Shown piece by piece: positions 54,082 through 61,228 of a stretch of 64,000 nt of DNA. How positions within the stretch are numbered: position 1 is the first letter of the stretch; every line of letters begins with the position of its first letter. Source of the stretch: RYN-230 sp963720645 (lineage in GTDB: Bacteria > Actinomycetota > Actinomycetes > Streptosporangiales > Streptosporangiaceae); the NCBI GenBank assembly GCA_963720645.1, contig CAVRFX010000019.1, positions 496,001 to 560,000 on the forward strand. Direction: 5' to 3'. The notes below the pieces were generated by a model. The model had not been told where the DNA came from and did no database searches. It was given only the letters and a program-made list of their open reading frames with translations. The translations under genes were made by a program, and so were the position numbers.

Positions 54082-54768
54082 ATGGCGCGGAAGATGCCGT
54101 TCAGGATCGGGGCCGACGCCAGTTGCAGCGATGGAGCCTGCGGTCATGTGAGCCGCATAATCGTCAACCCGGTCGCCCGGGAGGTCACTCATCTCGTAGT
54201 CAACCAGAAGCACCGGAATGGCCCAGGGCGGCTTGTTCCTGTTGACCTTGTGGACGCTACGACGGGTCAGATCCGGCTGCGCTGCACCCTAGCCGAGTTC
54301 CAGGGGCTCCGACCCGCCCAGGAGACCGAGGTCGTGCCGGACCTCGACCCCAGCGGGCCCCAAGAGTCCCACTCCCCCCCTAGCGTGAGCTTTCTTTCTC
54401 TGTCCCCCGGAGTCTTCGGGATTCCCGGTGCGTCCGAGGTCCGGCCCGACCGCGGCCCTGGCCGACCAGAAGCCCCGCAGGAAGTCACCGTCAACGCCGT
54501 CCCGTCCGGCGAGGTAGACATACGCCGCGAACTGACCGTCTGTGCGACCGACGGCGAGATAGGGCAGGTCCAGGGACTGGTCGTGGAACCTGGCGGCCGC
54601 TATGTAACCCACGTGCTCCTCCAGGAGGGGCACACGTGGGGCCGCAAGGAAGTGGCTGTCCCGATCGGCGCTGTGACTAAGATCGGGACTCTTCTTATCC
54701 ATCTCAGCCTCACCAAACACCAGGTGAAAGACCTGCCGTCCGTGGACATTGATCACTCAGCGGGGTAG
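54082..54768 (+). CDS. PRC-barrel domain protein
   Basis: Protein of about 228 aa with two PRC-barrel-like beta domains. The first (residues about 5-75) reads GADASCSDGACGHVSRIIVN and REVTHLVVNQKHR; the second (about 155-225) ELTVCATDGEIGQVQGLVVE, YVTHVLLQEGHTWGRKEVAV and VPIGAVTKIG. A Pro-rich linker joins them. ATG 54082 follows AGGAGGGTGG; ATG 54067 is possible. PRC barrels bind partners in RNA processing or photosynthesis complexes, but in actinomycete accessory DNA their role is unknown. It is the main intact passenger of module 1, upstream of the insertion sequence. Confidence 0.75.
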   Translation: MARKMPFRIGADASCSDGACGHVSRIIVNPVAREVTHLVVNQKHRNGPGRLVPVDLVDATTGQIRLRCTLAEFQGLRPAQETEVVPDLDPSGPQESHSPPSVSFLSLSPGVFGIPGASEVRPDRGPGRPEAPQEVTVNAVPSGEVDIRRELTVCATDGEIGQVQGLVVEPGGRYVTHVLLQEGHTWGRKEVAVPIGAVTKIGTLLIHLSLTKHQVKDLPSVDIDHSAG

Positions 54769-54826
54769 ACCTGCATGGGGACACCACCCCAGACCGCGGT
54801 CCGACGGTGACCACACCTGTCTCTTA

Positions 54827-56328
54827 GAGCCTGTTTGGAAACTCAGTAGCGTTCGACCAGATGAGCACGGCTGTCCGGGAGTTCGGCTGGGGCGGGCCAG
54901 AAGTCGGTGATCCGGGCGATCTGTCCCTCTTCATTCAGGTCGAAGAAGCACACTCCTGGGTAGCGGTCACCGGCATCGGAGAATTCCAGCCAGCTCGCCG
55001 CGTGGTGGCCTTCCCCGACGATCCGCTCGACGCTGAGATGCCAGTCTCCGGGGAGACCCTCGACGTTGAACCGCACGTACGCGGTGCGCCCGCGAACCCG
55101 CTCCCGGAACTGCGGCGCCTCGTACACGACCTGCTCGGCAAGCAGTGCGCCGAACGCATTCCAGTCCCGGGCCTCTGCCGCGGCCCAGGAGGCTGCGACG
55201 ACTTCATGCGCGTTGGTCATGCCAGGCAACCTACTCGCCAGCCCGCGCATTGCCTGGCCCCGCGGCAGTACTAACGCGAGGCGGGGCCGGGGAGCGCCGG
55301 CGAGGCGGCGGGTCATGGTGATGATCATGGCCCAGTAGACGATGGACTCGTGGTGGGCGGGCAGCCGCTCGTAGTCGCGGACGGTGCGGCGGCAGCGGGT
55401 GATCCAGGCCAGTGTCCGCTCGACGACCCACCTGCGGGGCAGCACCTGGAAGGCGTGCAGGTCATCGGGGCGCCGGACAATCTGGAGGGTGAGCTTGAGC
55501 GCGGTCTTGGCCCAGGTGACCAGCTTGCCGGCGTAGCCGCCGTCGGCCCAGACAAGCCTGACCGCGGGGAATGCCTTCTTCAAGTTCCACAGCAGCGGCC
55601 TGGCGGCGTCGCGGTCCTGCAGCCCGGCGGCGGTGATCAGCACGGTCAGCAGCAGGCCGGTAACGTCCACGGCGATGTGCCGCTTGCGGCCCTGCACCCT
55701 TTTGCCGGCATCAAACCCGCGGCTTGCCGCGGCGACGGTCTCGGCGGCCTTGACCGACTGGGAGTCGATGACCGCAGCCGTGGGCTCGGGCTCGCGGCCC
55801 GCGGCGATGCGGCAGGCGCGGCGCAGCTCATCGTGCATCGCCTCGGTCGCACCGGATTCTCCCCAGCCGTCCAGCGCGTCGTAGACGCTGCGCCAGTGCG
55901 GGAAGTCGGCGGGCATCGCCCGCCACCTGATGCCTTCCCTGACCAGGTAGCGGATCGCGTTGACGGTATCGCGGCAGCAGCGCTGCGCCGGGCGGCCGCC
56001 CCGGCCCTGCTTCCAGGCGGGTTCCGGCAGCGTGGGCTCGGTGACCGCCCATTCGGCGTCGCTCATGTCCGACGGATACCGCGGTACCCGGGTGCTACGG
56101 CTGATGCCGTCCGGGCAGCAGCGGCATCGCACCAGCCCGCCGGCCGCCCAGGCGCCGTCATCACCGGACCCGGCCCGCATACGCTGGGCACGGGCGGGTC
56201 CTCCTCTGTTCCTGGCTGTCACAAACCCGGATCATGAGGACCCGCGCCCTCATCCCGGCGGAACGACACGCCGCAGGACCTGACAAACCGTCACACGCCG
56301 CCTACATGGACGGTTTCCAAACAGGCTC
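54827..56328. mobile_element. IS5-family-type insertion sequence, 1502 bp
   Basis: Terminal inverted repeats GAGCCTGTTTGGAAAC (54827-54842) and its complement (56313-56328) are perfect over 16 bp. A 3-bp target duplication TTA flanks the element (54824-54826 and 56329-56331). The single large gene is a transposase extended by an NTF2-like domain. It lies between the PRC-barrel gene and the HicA remnant. Confidence 0.93.
54843..56222 (-). CDS. IS5-family transposase fused in frame to an NTF2/SnoaL-like domain
   Basis: One open frame of 459 aa. Residues about 50-320 are a DDE transposase: YPSDMSDAEWAVTEPTLPEP, the first Asp in AVIDSQSVKAAE, the second in VWADGGYAGK, and the Glu in WVVERTLAWITRCRRTVRDY. 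The last 125 residues, beginning MTNAHEVVAASWAAAEARDW at ATG 55220, form a complete NTF2/SnoaL-like domain (ALLAEQVVYEAPQFRERVRG, ISVERIVGEG-like LSVERIVGEG, DRYPGVCFFDLNEEGQIARI). No stop separates the two parts. The domain ends at 54843, inside the inverted repeat border, so it is cargo of the element, either fused or made from its own start. Confidence 0.88.
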   Translation of the reverse strand: MTARNRGGPARAQRMRAGSGDDGAWAAGGLVRCRCCPDGISRSTRVPRYPSDMSDAEWAVTEPTLPEPAWKQGRGGRPAQRCCRDTVNAIRYLVREGIRWRAMPADFPHWRSVYDALDGWGESGATEAMHDELRRACRIAAGREPEPTAAVIDSQSVKAAETVAAASRGFDAGKRVQGRKRHIAVDVTGLLLTVLITAAGLQDRDAARPLLWNLKKAFPAVRLVWADGGYAGKLVTWAKTALKLTLQIVRRPDDLHAFQVLPRRWVVERTLAWITRCRRTVRDYERLPAHHESIVYWAMIITMTRRLAGAPRPRLALVLPRGQAMRGLASRLPGMTNAHEVVAASWAAAEARDWNAFGALLAEQVVYEAPQFRERVRGRTAYVRFNVEGLPGDWHLSVERIVGEGHHAASWLEFSDAGDRYPGVCFFDLNEEGQIARITDFWPAPAELPDSRAHLVERY

Positions 56329-56583
56329 TTAGTACGTGAGGTCGGGGGGCGGCCTTCACCCGGCGCGGGAGTATCAGCCCTCCACGGGAGCCGTCAAGGG
56401 TTCCAAGATCCTTTGGCCGCATCCTGCCCGCTCGCACAACCCCTCACGCCTATCGACCCTCTCCGCGGCCAAAGCATCTTGGAAGTCCTGCGGACCAGGC
56501 CCTTGACGGCTCCTGCTCCGGGCGGTGATCGGCGCCTATCGGGTGAAGCCCTCCACGTGGGAGGCCACTCGCATAGGAGCGAG

Positions 56584-56736
56584 GTGAACCGGGTGGTGGC
56601 CTTCACTGATGACACTGGGGTGGAAGCCAAGGCGATGACTACTGTGCCGCAGCATGCGGGCGACATCCCGGCTGGGACCCTGCGCGCTATCGTGCGAGAT
56701 CTAGAGGCGGCATTAGGGAAGGGATGGCTGCGATGA
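56584..56736 (+). pseudogene. HicA-type toxin with internal deletion
   Basis: Compared with the intact copy at 60549, the sequence reads GAGGTGAACCGG and then directly GTGGTGGCCTTC, lacking 57 bp (19 codons) in between. The lost part includes the VRQVGSHRRY segment, whose His is the catalytic residue of HicA toxins. The remainder (VVAFTDDTGVEAKAMTTVPQ, HAGDIPAGTLRAIVRDLEAA) is intact and in frame. A longer frame opens at ATG 56413 but its extra residues are unlike HicA. Toxin activity is not expected. It overlaps the start of the HicB-type gene. Confidence 0.78.
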
Positions 56737-57134
56737 GCGGCGATACGTATCGCGTAGTCGTCACCCGTGAGGACGGCCACTGGCTCGCTGACGTTCCGTC
56801 CCTGGAAGGTGCTCACACTTACGCTCGCAGCTTGCCATCGCTGGATCAGGCGGTGCGAGAGGTCGTGGTCCTGGCGGCCGACCTCCCCGATGAGGCTATG
56901 CCCGTTCTCGTGCTGGACTACGAGTACCACACCGGTGATCCCAGTCTCGATGTCACCGCGCAGGAGGTTCGCCAGCTACGCCGCGAGGCCGACGAACTCG
57001 CTGCTGCTGCTGCCACCCGCACCGGCCGGGTCGCCGCCGAACTAGTCGCCAGGGGATTGTCAGTCCGCGATGTCGCCGCCCTCCTCGGCATCAGTCCTCA
57101 GCGCGTCTCCCAGCTCACGGCCCGGGCAAGCTGA
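56733..57134 (+). CDS. HicB-type antitoxin with C-terminal helix-turn-helix
   Basis: Protein of 133 aa. An N-terminal HicB fold (residues 1-60: YRVVVTREDGHWLADVPSLE, GAHTYARSLPSLDQAVREVV) is followed by a helical linker and a C-terminal DNA-binding helix-turn-helix (AAELVARGLSVRDVAALLGI, SPQRVSQLTARAS). ATG 56733 is chosen, with GGGAAGGG 9 nt upstream; ATG 56724 is too close. It overlaps the toxin remnant, the standard toxin-antitoxin order for HicAB. Since the toxin is damaged, it may now serve only as a repressor, or neutralise the HicA of module 2. Confidence 0.82.
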   Translation: MSGDTYRVVVTREDGHWLADVPSLEGAHTYARSLPSLDQAVREVVVLAADLPDEAMPVLVLDYEYHTGDPSLDVTAQEVRQLRREADELAAAAATRTGRVAAELVARGLSVRDVAALLGISPQRVSQLTARAS

Positions 57135-57170
57135 GCTGTCGCGACTGCTCCGAGCCATACCAAGATCGCC

Positions 57171-57190
57171 GTGCAATTAGCGTGCAATTA
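57171..57190. repeat. Paired GTGCAATTA boxes near the right end of module 1
   Basis: GTGCAATTA at 57171 and 57182, matching boxes at 61208 and 61220 in module 2. Position and spacing resemble integrase arm-type sites. Confidence 0.6.
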
Positions 57191-57275
57191 GCCAGGGTGG
57201 TCGGCGGTCAATCACGGACACCTGCGGTCGCCCGGCCTGGCTGGTCAGCGGCTCCAGCATGCCGGATTGGTCGGA

Positions 57276-57319
57276 TTCCCAAGCTGATAGTGCGAGTTCG
57301 ATTCTCGTCACCCGCTCCA
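57276..57319 (+). repeat. att copy 2 (partial tRNA-Gly)
   Basis: Identical 44-bp copy of the tRNA-Gly 3' end; forms the right border of module 1 and the left border of module 2. No acceptor 5' half, so not a tRNA. Confidence 0.93.
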
Positions 57320-57368
57320 CAGCTTCCGCCCAGCTCAGGGCCATGATCAGCGGTATCCGTCGCTGGCG

Positions 57369-57569
57369 TCATGATGCCCGCTTGGGCTTCCGTGCCCGCT
57401 GCGTGCCCGATGGCCTTTCGTGTTGCCGCAGTTCTGCCCTGGCGAGCTTGCCCATGGCGTCGGCGATGAGCTTGTCGCGCTCGGAGGTGCGGTGCTGGTA
57501 GATGAGTGCTGCGCGGGTGGTGCTGTGGCCCATAAACCCGTGGCGACGCCGGTGGTCATCCCGCGACAA
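57369..57569 (-). pseudogene. Tyrosine integrase, C-terminal fragment
   Basis: About 66 aa: GFMGHSTTRAALIYQHRTSE, with the Tyr nucleophile in GHSTTRAALIYQH, then DKLIADAMGKLARAELRQ and a basic tail. The His-x-x-Arg box and everything before it are missing. It belongs to a different integrase lineage from the fragment in module 1, judging from the tail. Its start coincides with the start of the divergent phosphotransferase gene. Confidence 0.8.
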
Positions 57570-58315
57570 TGGCCGGCGTGGAGGAGGTTGATGTCGTCGT
57601 CGCGCATAACGAGCGCGCGACCCTGCGCGTCGGCGACGTTTTCCTGAAGATCGACGCCGATCAGACGCGCACCGACGTCGAGGTCGAGGCGATGGCTATG
57701 GCGCCAGTCCCGACTCCGGAGGTCTTGTGGCGAAAGCCGCCCGTGCTCGCGCTCGCCGCCCTCCCGGGGACGGCACTCGGCCGCCTCGGCGAGCCGTTGA
57801 CCGCGTCGCCAGCGGCGTGGGCCGCGGCGGGTGCCGCCGCACGGATGCTGCACGACGCGCCGCTGCCGCCATGGCCCGGCTGGAGCCTCGATGAGATCGC
57901 ATCGGAACTCGACGGCGAATGCGAGTGGCTCGTCACGAACGGAGTCCTTCCCGCTGACCTGGTCACACGCAACCGCCGGATTGCCGAGGTTGCGCTCCGG
58001 CCGTGGACACCGGTGTTCACGCACGGCGACCTGCAGGTCGCCCACGTGTTCGTCGACGGTGACGAGATCACCGGAGTGGTCAACTGGTCCGAGGCGGGCC
58101 AGGGCGATGCCCTTTATGACCTCGCCAGCTTGACGCTCGGGCACGAGGAGCACCTTGGCGACGTCGTCGCTGGCTACGGCGGCGGCGTTAACCTCGACGT
58201 GATCCGCGCGGGGTGGTCGTTGCGAAGCCTGCTGGCGGGCCGCTGGCTGGTCGAGCACGGCTTCGACCCGTCCTCGCCAGGCTGCGAGTTCGACGTGCTG
58301 AGATCCCAGCTGTGA
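57569..58315 (+). CDS. Aminoglycoside phosphotransferase (APH)-family protein, altered metal-binding residue
   Basis: Protein of 248 aa with a protein-kinase-like APH fold. N-lobe: ATLRVGDVFLKIDADQTRTD with the ATP-binding Lys. The catalytic loop is THGDLQVAHVFVDGDEI, with the base Asp present but the usual Asn replaced by His. The following metal-binding Asp of the DW motif is Asn (VVNWSEAGQGDALYDLA). The substitution could weaken or abolish kinase activity. Members of this group phosphorylate small molecules, not only antibiotics, so resistance cannot be claimed. ATG 57569. It is an intact passenger gene of module 2. Confidence 0.75.
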   Translation: MAGVEEVDVVVAHNERATLRVGDVFLKIDADQTRTDVEVEAMAMAPVPTPEVLWRKPPVLALAALPGTALGRLGEPLTASPAAWAAAGAAARMLHDAPLPPWPGWSLDEIASELDGECEWLVTNGVLPADLVTRNRRIAEVALRPWTPVFTHGDLQVAHVFVDGDEITGVVNWSEAGQGDALYDLASLTLGHEEHLGDVVAGYGGGVNLDVIRAGWSLRSLLAGRWLVEHGFDPSSPGCEFDVLRSQL

Positions 58316-58751
58316 GGCTGCACGAGCAGCGCGCTTACAGACGCACCGTCACGCAATGCTGTCGCTCGACGTATCGCAGATCAACTGGCGGACGGCTGTC
58401 GCGCATCTACCGACGGAGGACAGGAAACCCTGCGCCAATTGCCTAGCCTCACTTGATCCTTGACGGATCGGCTTCAGTTGATCCTTGACACGCTCTAGAC
58501 GTTTTCGCAGCGCGTTCGCTTGAGCGCGGCAGCGCCTTCCCGGCCCTGGTTTCCCCGGGATAGGTGCCAGTCAACGCCGGAGCCGCGGCGGGGGGTCAAC
58601 GTGGAGCGCCCGCAGCGCGCCAGCGCGAGGACGAACGACGTTGAGGCGCGCAAGGCCCGGCGTAGGCTCGGCCGGCCCGGGGAAAGGCTGGCGTCTTCGT
58701 GTCTGCCGGGGTGCTCTTGCTGCCAGTTCCCTGAGCTGCCAGTCTCGGCGG
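58316..58751. other. Gap between the phosphotransferase and hypothetical genes
   Basis: 436 bp. It contains a near-duplicate text around 58450-58500 (TTGATCCTTGAC occurs twice, at 58453 and 58480). I see no gene. Confidence 0.4.
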
Positions 58752-59294
58752 ATGGGGTTCTTCGACGACGTGCCGTACCAAGATACGCACCGGCTGCGGG
58801 GCAGCATCTGGGATCCTCCCGTGGCCGAGTTTCCCTGTGCCGTTACGACCGGCCCGCTGGTGCTGGCGCGGACCGAGGCGGTCGCGGTGGCAGTCATCGG
58901 GGTGTGGGCATTCCGGGCTGGATTCGAGTTCTGGATGAGCGCCCAGTTCCGTCACGCCCAGCCGCCCGCATCCGGGGATATGGCGCCGCAGGAATCGGCT
59001 CATATCGGCGCGCAGTTCGCTGACGGCAGGAAGGCCGCCAGCTTCGGCCGTGGGCCTGCGCTCGCACCGGGCACCGAGCCCCGCATGGTGCTGATGCCGG
59101 TCGGCCTGGGTGGTGGCCTGCGTTACCGGAGTTGGAGTTACTGGGTGTGGCCGCTGCCGCCGCGTGGGCCGGTGACCTTCGCCTGCGAGTGGGCGGCGGC
59201 TGGCATCGCCGAGGCGCGGGCCGATCTCGGCGCGCAGCTGATCTTGGATGCGGCTGCGCAAAGCGTGCAGCTGTGGCCAAAGGGCAATCGCTAA
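58752..59294 (+). CDS. Conserved hypothetical protein
   Basis: Protein of 180 aa that I do not recognise. It starts at ATG 58752 with MGFFDDVPYQDTHRLRGSIW and DPPVAEFPCAVTTGPLVLAR. The middle is beta-rich (VAVAVIGVWAFRAGFEFWMS, LGGGLRYRSWSYWVWPLPPR) and the end is GPVTFACEWAAAGIAEARAD. No signal peptide or membrane helix is evident. The composition resembles small actinomycete proteins of mobile regions; a longer frame back to 58641 is Arg-rich and unlikely. Confidence 0.55.
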   Translation: MGFFDDVPYQDTHRLRGSIWDPPVAEFPCAVTTGPLVLARTEAVAVAVIGVWAFRAGFEFWMSAQFRHAQPPASGDMAPQESAHIGAQFADGRKAASFGRGPALAPGTEPRMVLMPVGLGGGLRYRSWSYWVWPLPPRGPVTFACEWAAAGIAEARADLGAQLILDAAAQSVQLWPKGNR

Positions 59295-59304
59295 CCCATT
59301 GCAG

Positions 59305-59533
59305 CTATTGCGGCAGCGGGCCGAAGAGTTGCTCGCCGTCGCTGCCGCCGAGCAGGAAGACGAACCGCTCCAAGTCGGCACGGAGCTGGGCCAGGCCGTA
59401 GGCGGGGGTGGCCGGCGAATTCTGCCAGGGAGGCGCTGAGGCGGCCGGGATCGCGGGCTGGCCATTCGCTGAGGAATTGCAGCATCTCGGCGAGTTCGGC
59501 GGCGTTGACGGCGTCGAGCTTGAAGTCGGGCAT
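59305..59533 (-). pseudogene. Small hypothetical protein, frameshifted
   Basis: ATG 59533 begins MPDFKLDAVNAAELAEMLQF with LSEWPARDPGRLSASLAEFA. The continuation AYGLAQLRADLERFVFLLGG with SDGEQLFGPLPQ is in another frame and ends at 59305. About 75 aa after one correction near 59408. Function unknown. It ends 10 bp from the end of the convergent hypothetical gene. Confidence 0.6.
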
Positions 59534-59538
59534 GGGGA

Positions 59539-60165
59539 TCATCGTCCTTCGGGGGTAAGCCGGGCCGGGGAGCGCTTGCCGGAGGTGCTGGCTTTGTAAC
59601 GGTGGACTTCGCTGGTGGTGGTGCGGGGCACCACGGCGGCGGTGTCGCCGTCGATGACCACCCGGAAGCAGTTGTTCTCGCAGATCACGGTGGCGGTCTT
59701 GCCCGCGTGGATCATCCCGGCGTGGATCTTCTGGCGGGCGGCCATGAGCCCGCCGCGGACGACACCCGCCGCTGCACGGTGATGGGCCCGCCCGGCTGGG
59801 GTGGCAGGGACCGGGCGCGGCGGGCGCCGCGCAGCCGGTAACGGCGGTCGGCCGGGATGGGGCAGGCCAGGGTGCGCAGCAGGCTTCCGTCGAGGCCGAG
59901 GACGGCCATCAACGGTCCTTCCATCCGGAGCGTGATCCGCTGCCCAGCCAGCGGCGAACCGACACCGACCTGCTGGTCGCCCAGGCTGACCAGGCCGGTG
60001 GCGCTGACGGTGCGGTCCACCTCGATCACCGCCCCAGTGCCTGCAGGCAGCGGCGATGGACCTGCCAGGCGGGCGCCGCTGGCGGCCAGCCGGGACAGCT
60101 CAGCGACTCCGACCCGGGACGGCAGGGTCTTGATCCGGGTGCCGTCCAGCAGACGTGCAGGCTGA
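59539..60165 (-). pseudogene. Transposase (integrase-core, IS481-like) C-terminal remnant
   Basis: Read right to left in changing frames: LDGTRIKTLPSRVGVAELSR, LAASGARLAGPSPLPAGTGA, IEVDRTVSATGLVSLGDQQV, GQRITLRMEGPLMAVLGLDG, GGPITVQRRVSS and, after a shift near 59740, MAARQKIHAGMIHAGKTATV with VICENNCFRVVIDGD. This is the C-terminal beta region of a common actinobacterial integrase-core transposase. The DDE catalytic part is absent, and at least two frame changes are present. Dead remnant. Confidence 0.75.
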
Positions 60166-60548
60166 TCGCGTCCACCCAGCCGTCCGGCCCGCCTGGCCGG
60201 ATCGGCCGCAGTGAGCGCGTAATCATCGGGGAAAATGCGTTACATGCGGAACGAGCGCCAGCAGGCCAAGAGCGGGGAGCGGTGGGCAATCCGCAGGACC
60301 GTGGGGCGGCGGCCTGCCGCGCCCTGCCGGGCGGAAGCCCTAGGGGCGCGGCGCCGCATGCCGGTCAGCTGGCCCGCACCCGCAGGCCGGTGGCTCAGGC
60401 CGTAACGGCGACCGCGATTACCGCGCCTACACAATCTGATTGGGGCCGTCCTCCGCGCCTGTGCCGATCACGTCTGGTCCTACCCGCCCTCTAGTATAAG
60501 TGTCTATCCGCTTGACAGTTGCAGTGTCTAGTCGCTAGATATATTCTG
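60166..60548. other. Gap before the module 2 HicA-type gene
   Basis: 383 bp. The left part may be further transposase debris. AT-richer DNA at 60485-60548, with GTGTCTAGTCGCTAGATATA, probably holds the promoter of the hicAB-type pair. Confidence 0.4.
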
Positions 60549-60773
60549 GTGAAGGCACGCGAGGTGAACCGGAAGATCGAACGGCTGGGCGGTGTCGTGG
60601 TCCGCCAGGTCGGGTCGCACCGACGTTATGTGGTGGCCTTCACTGATGACGCTGGGGCACAGGTCAAGGTAGCGACCACCGTCCCGCAGCATGCGGGTGA
60701 CATCCCCACGGGGACACTACGTGCCATCGAGCGAGATCTTGAGGTGGCGTTAGGAAAGGGATGGCTGCGATGA
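60549..60773 (+). CDS. hicA: HicA-type mRNA interferase toxin
   Basis: Protein of 74 aa starting at GTG 60549 (KAREVNRKIERLGGVVVRQV). The dsRBD-like fold carries GSHRRYVVAF with the catalytic His of HicA toxins, then TTVPQHAGDIPTGTLRAIER. HicA cleaves mRNA without the ribosome and is neutralised by HicB. This copy is full length, unlike the one in module 1. Its stop overlaps the HicB-type gene. An AT-rich promoter-like region lies just upstream. Whether it is still toxic is unknown, since its cognate antitoxin is truncated. Confidence 0.82.
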   Translation: MKAREVNRKIERLGGVVVRQVGSHRRYVVAFTDDAGAQVKVATTVPQHAGDIPTGTLRAIERDLEVALGKGWLR

Positions 60774-61170
60774 GCGCCGATACGTTTCGCGTAGTCGTCA
60801 CCCGTGGGGACGGCCACTGGCTCGCTGACGTACCTTCCCTGGAAGGCGCTCATACCTACGCTCGCAGCCTGCCAACCCTAGACCAAGCGGTGCGAGAGGT
60901 TGTGGTCCTGGCCGCCGACCTCCCCGATGAGGTGATGCCCAGCCTTGTGCTCGACTACGAGTACCACACTGGTGATGCCAGCCTCGACGTCACCGCGCGA
61001 GAGGTCCGCCGGTGACGCCGCGAGGCCGACGAACTCGCCGCCGCTGCGGCTACGCGCACTGGCCAGGCCGCCGCCGAGCTGGTTGCTCGGGGGTTGTCAG
61101 TCCGCGATGTCGCCGCCCTGCTGGGGATCAGTCCCCAGCGTGTCTCCCAGCTCACGGCCCAGGCAAGCTG
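60770..61170 (+). pseudogene. hicB: HicB-type antitoxin interrupted by a nonsense codon
   Basis: Same protein as 56733-57134 but with TGA at 61013-61015: the intact copy reads CGC CAG CTA CGC, this one CGC CGG TGA CGC. The first 81 residues, covering the HicB fold (FRVVVTRGDGHWLADVPSLE), can still be made. The helix-turn-helix (GLSVRDVAALLGISPQRVSQ) follows in the same frame after the stop and has no obvious start of its own. Neutralising HicA may survive while DNA binding and autorepression are lost. Confidence 0.83.
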
Positions 61171-61207
61171 AGCAGCTGCAACTGCTCCGAGCCCTATCAA
61201 GATCACC

Positions 61208-61228
61208 GTGCAATTAAGCGTGCAATTA
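61208..61228. repeat. Paired GTGCAATTA boxes near the right end of module 2
   Basis: GTGCAATTA at 61208 and 61220, about 85-105 bp inside att copy 3; the counterpart of the pair at 57171. Confidence 0.6.

Larger units (their letters stand above)
53407..57319. mobile_element. Integrative module 1 in tRNA-Gly
   Basis: 3.9 kb between att copies 1 and 2. It contains an integrase C-terminal fragment beside the tRNA, a PRC-barrel protein, a 1502-bp insertion sequence, a HicA-type remnant and a HicB-type gene. Paired GTGCAATTA boxes at 57171-57190 lie about 85-105 bp inside the right repeat. Confidence 0.85.

Noticed and set aside
54049..54768. Antitoxin or nuclease role for the PRC-barrel protein
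   Set aside because: No catalytic residues or toxin partner are visible; only the two beta barrels can be supported.
56413..56583. N-terminal extension of the module 1 HicA-type protein
   Set aside because: The residues do not resemble HicA, and the frame opens only because the DNA is GC-rich.
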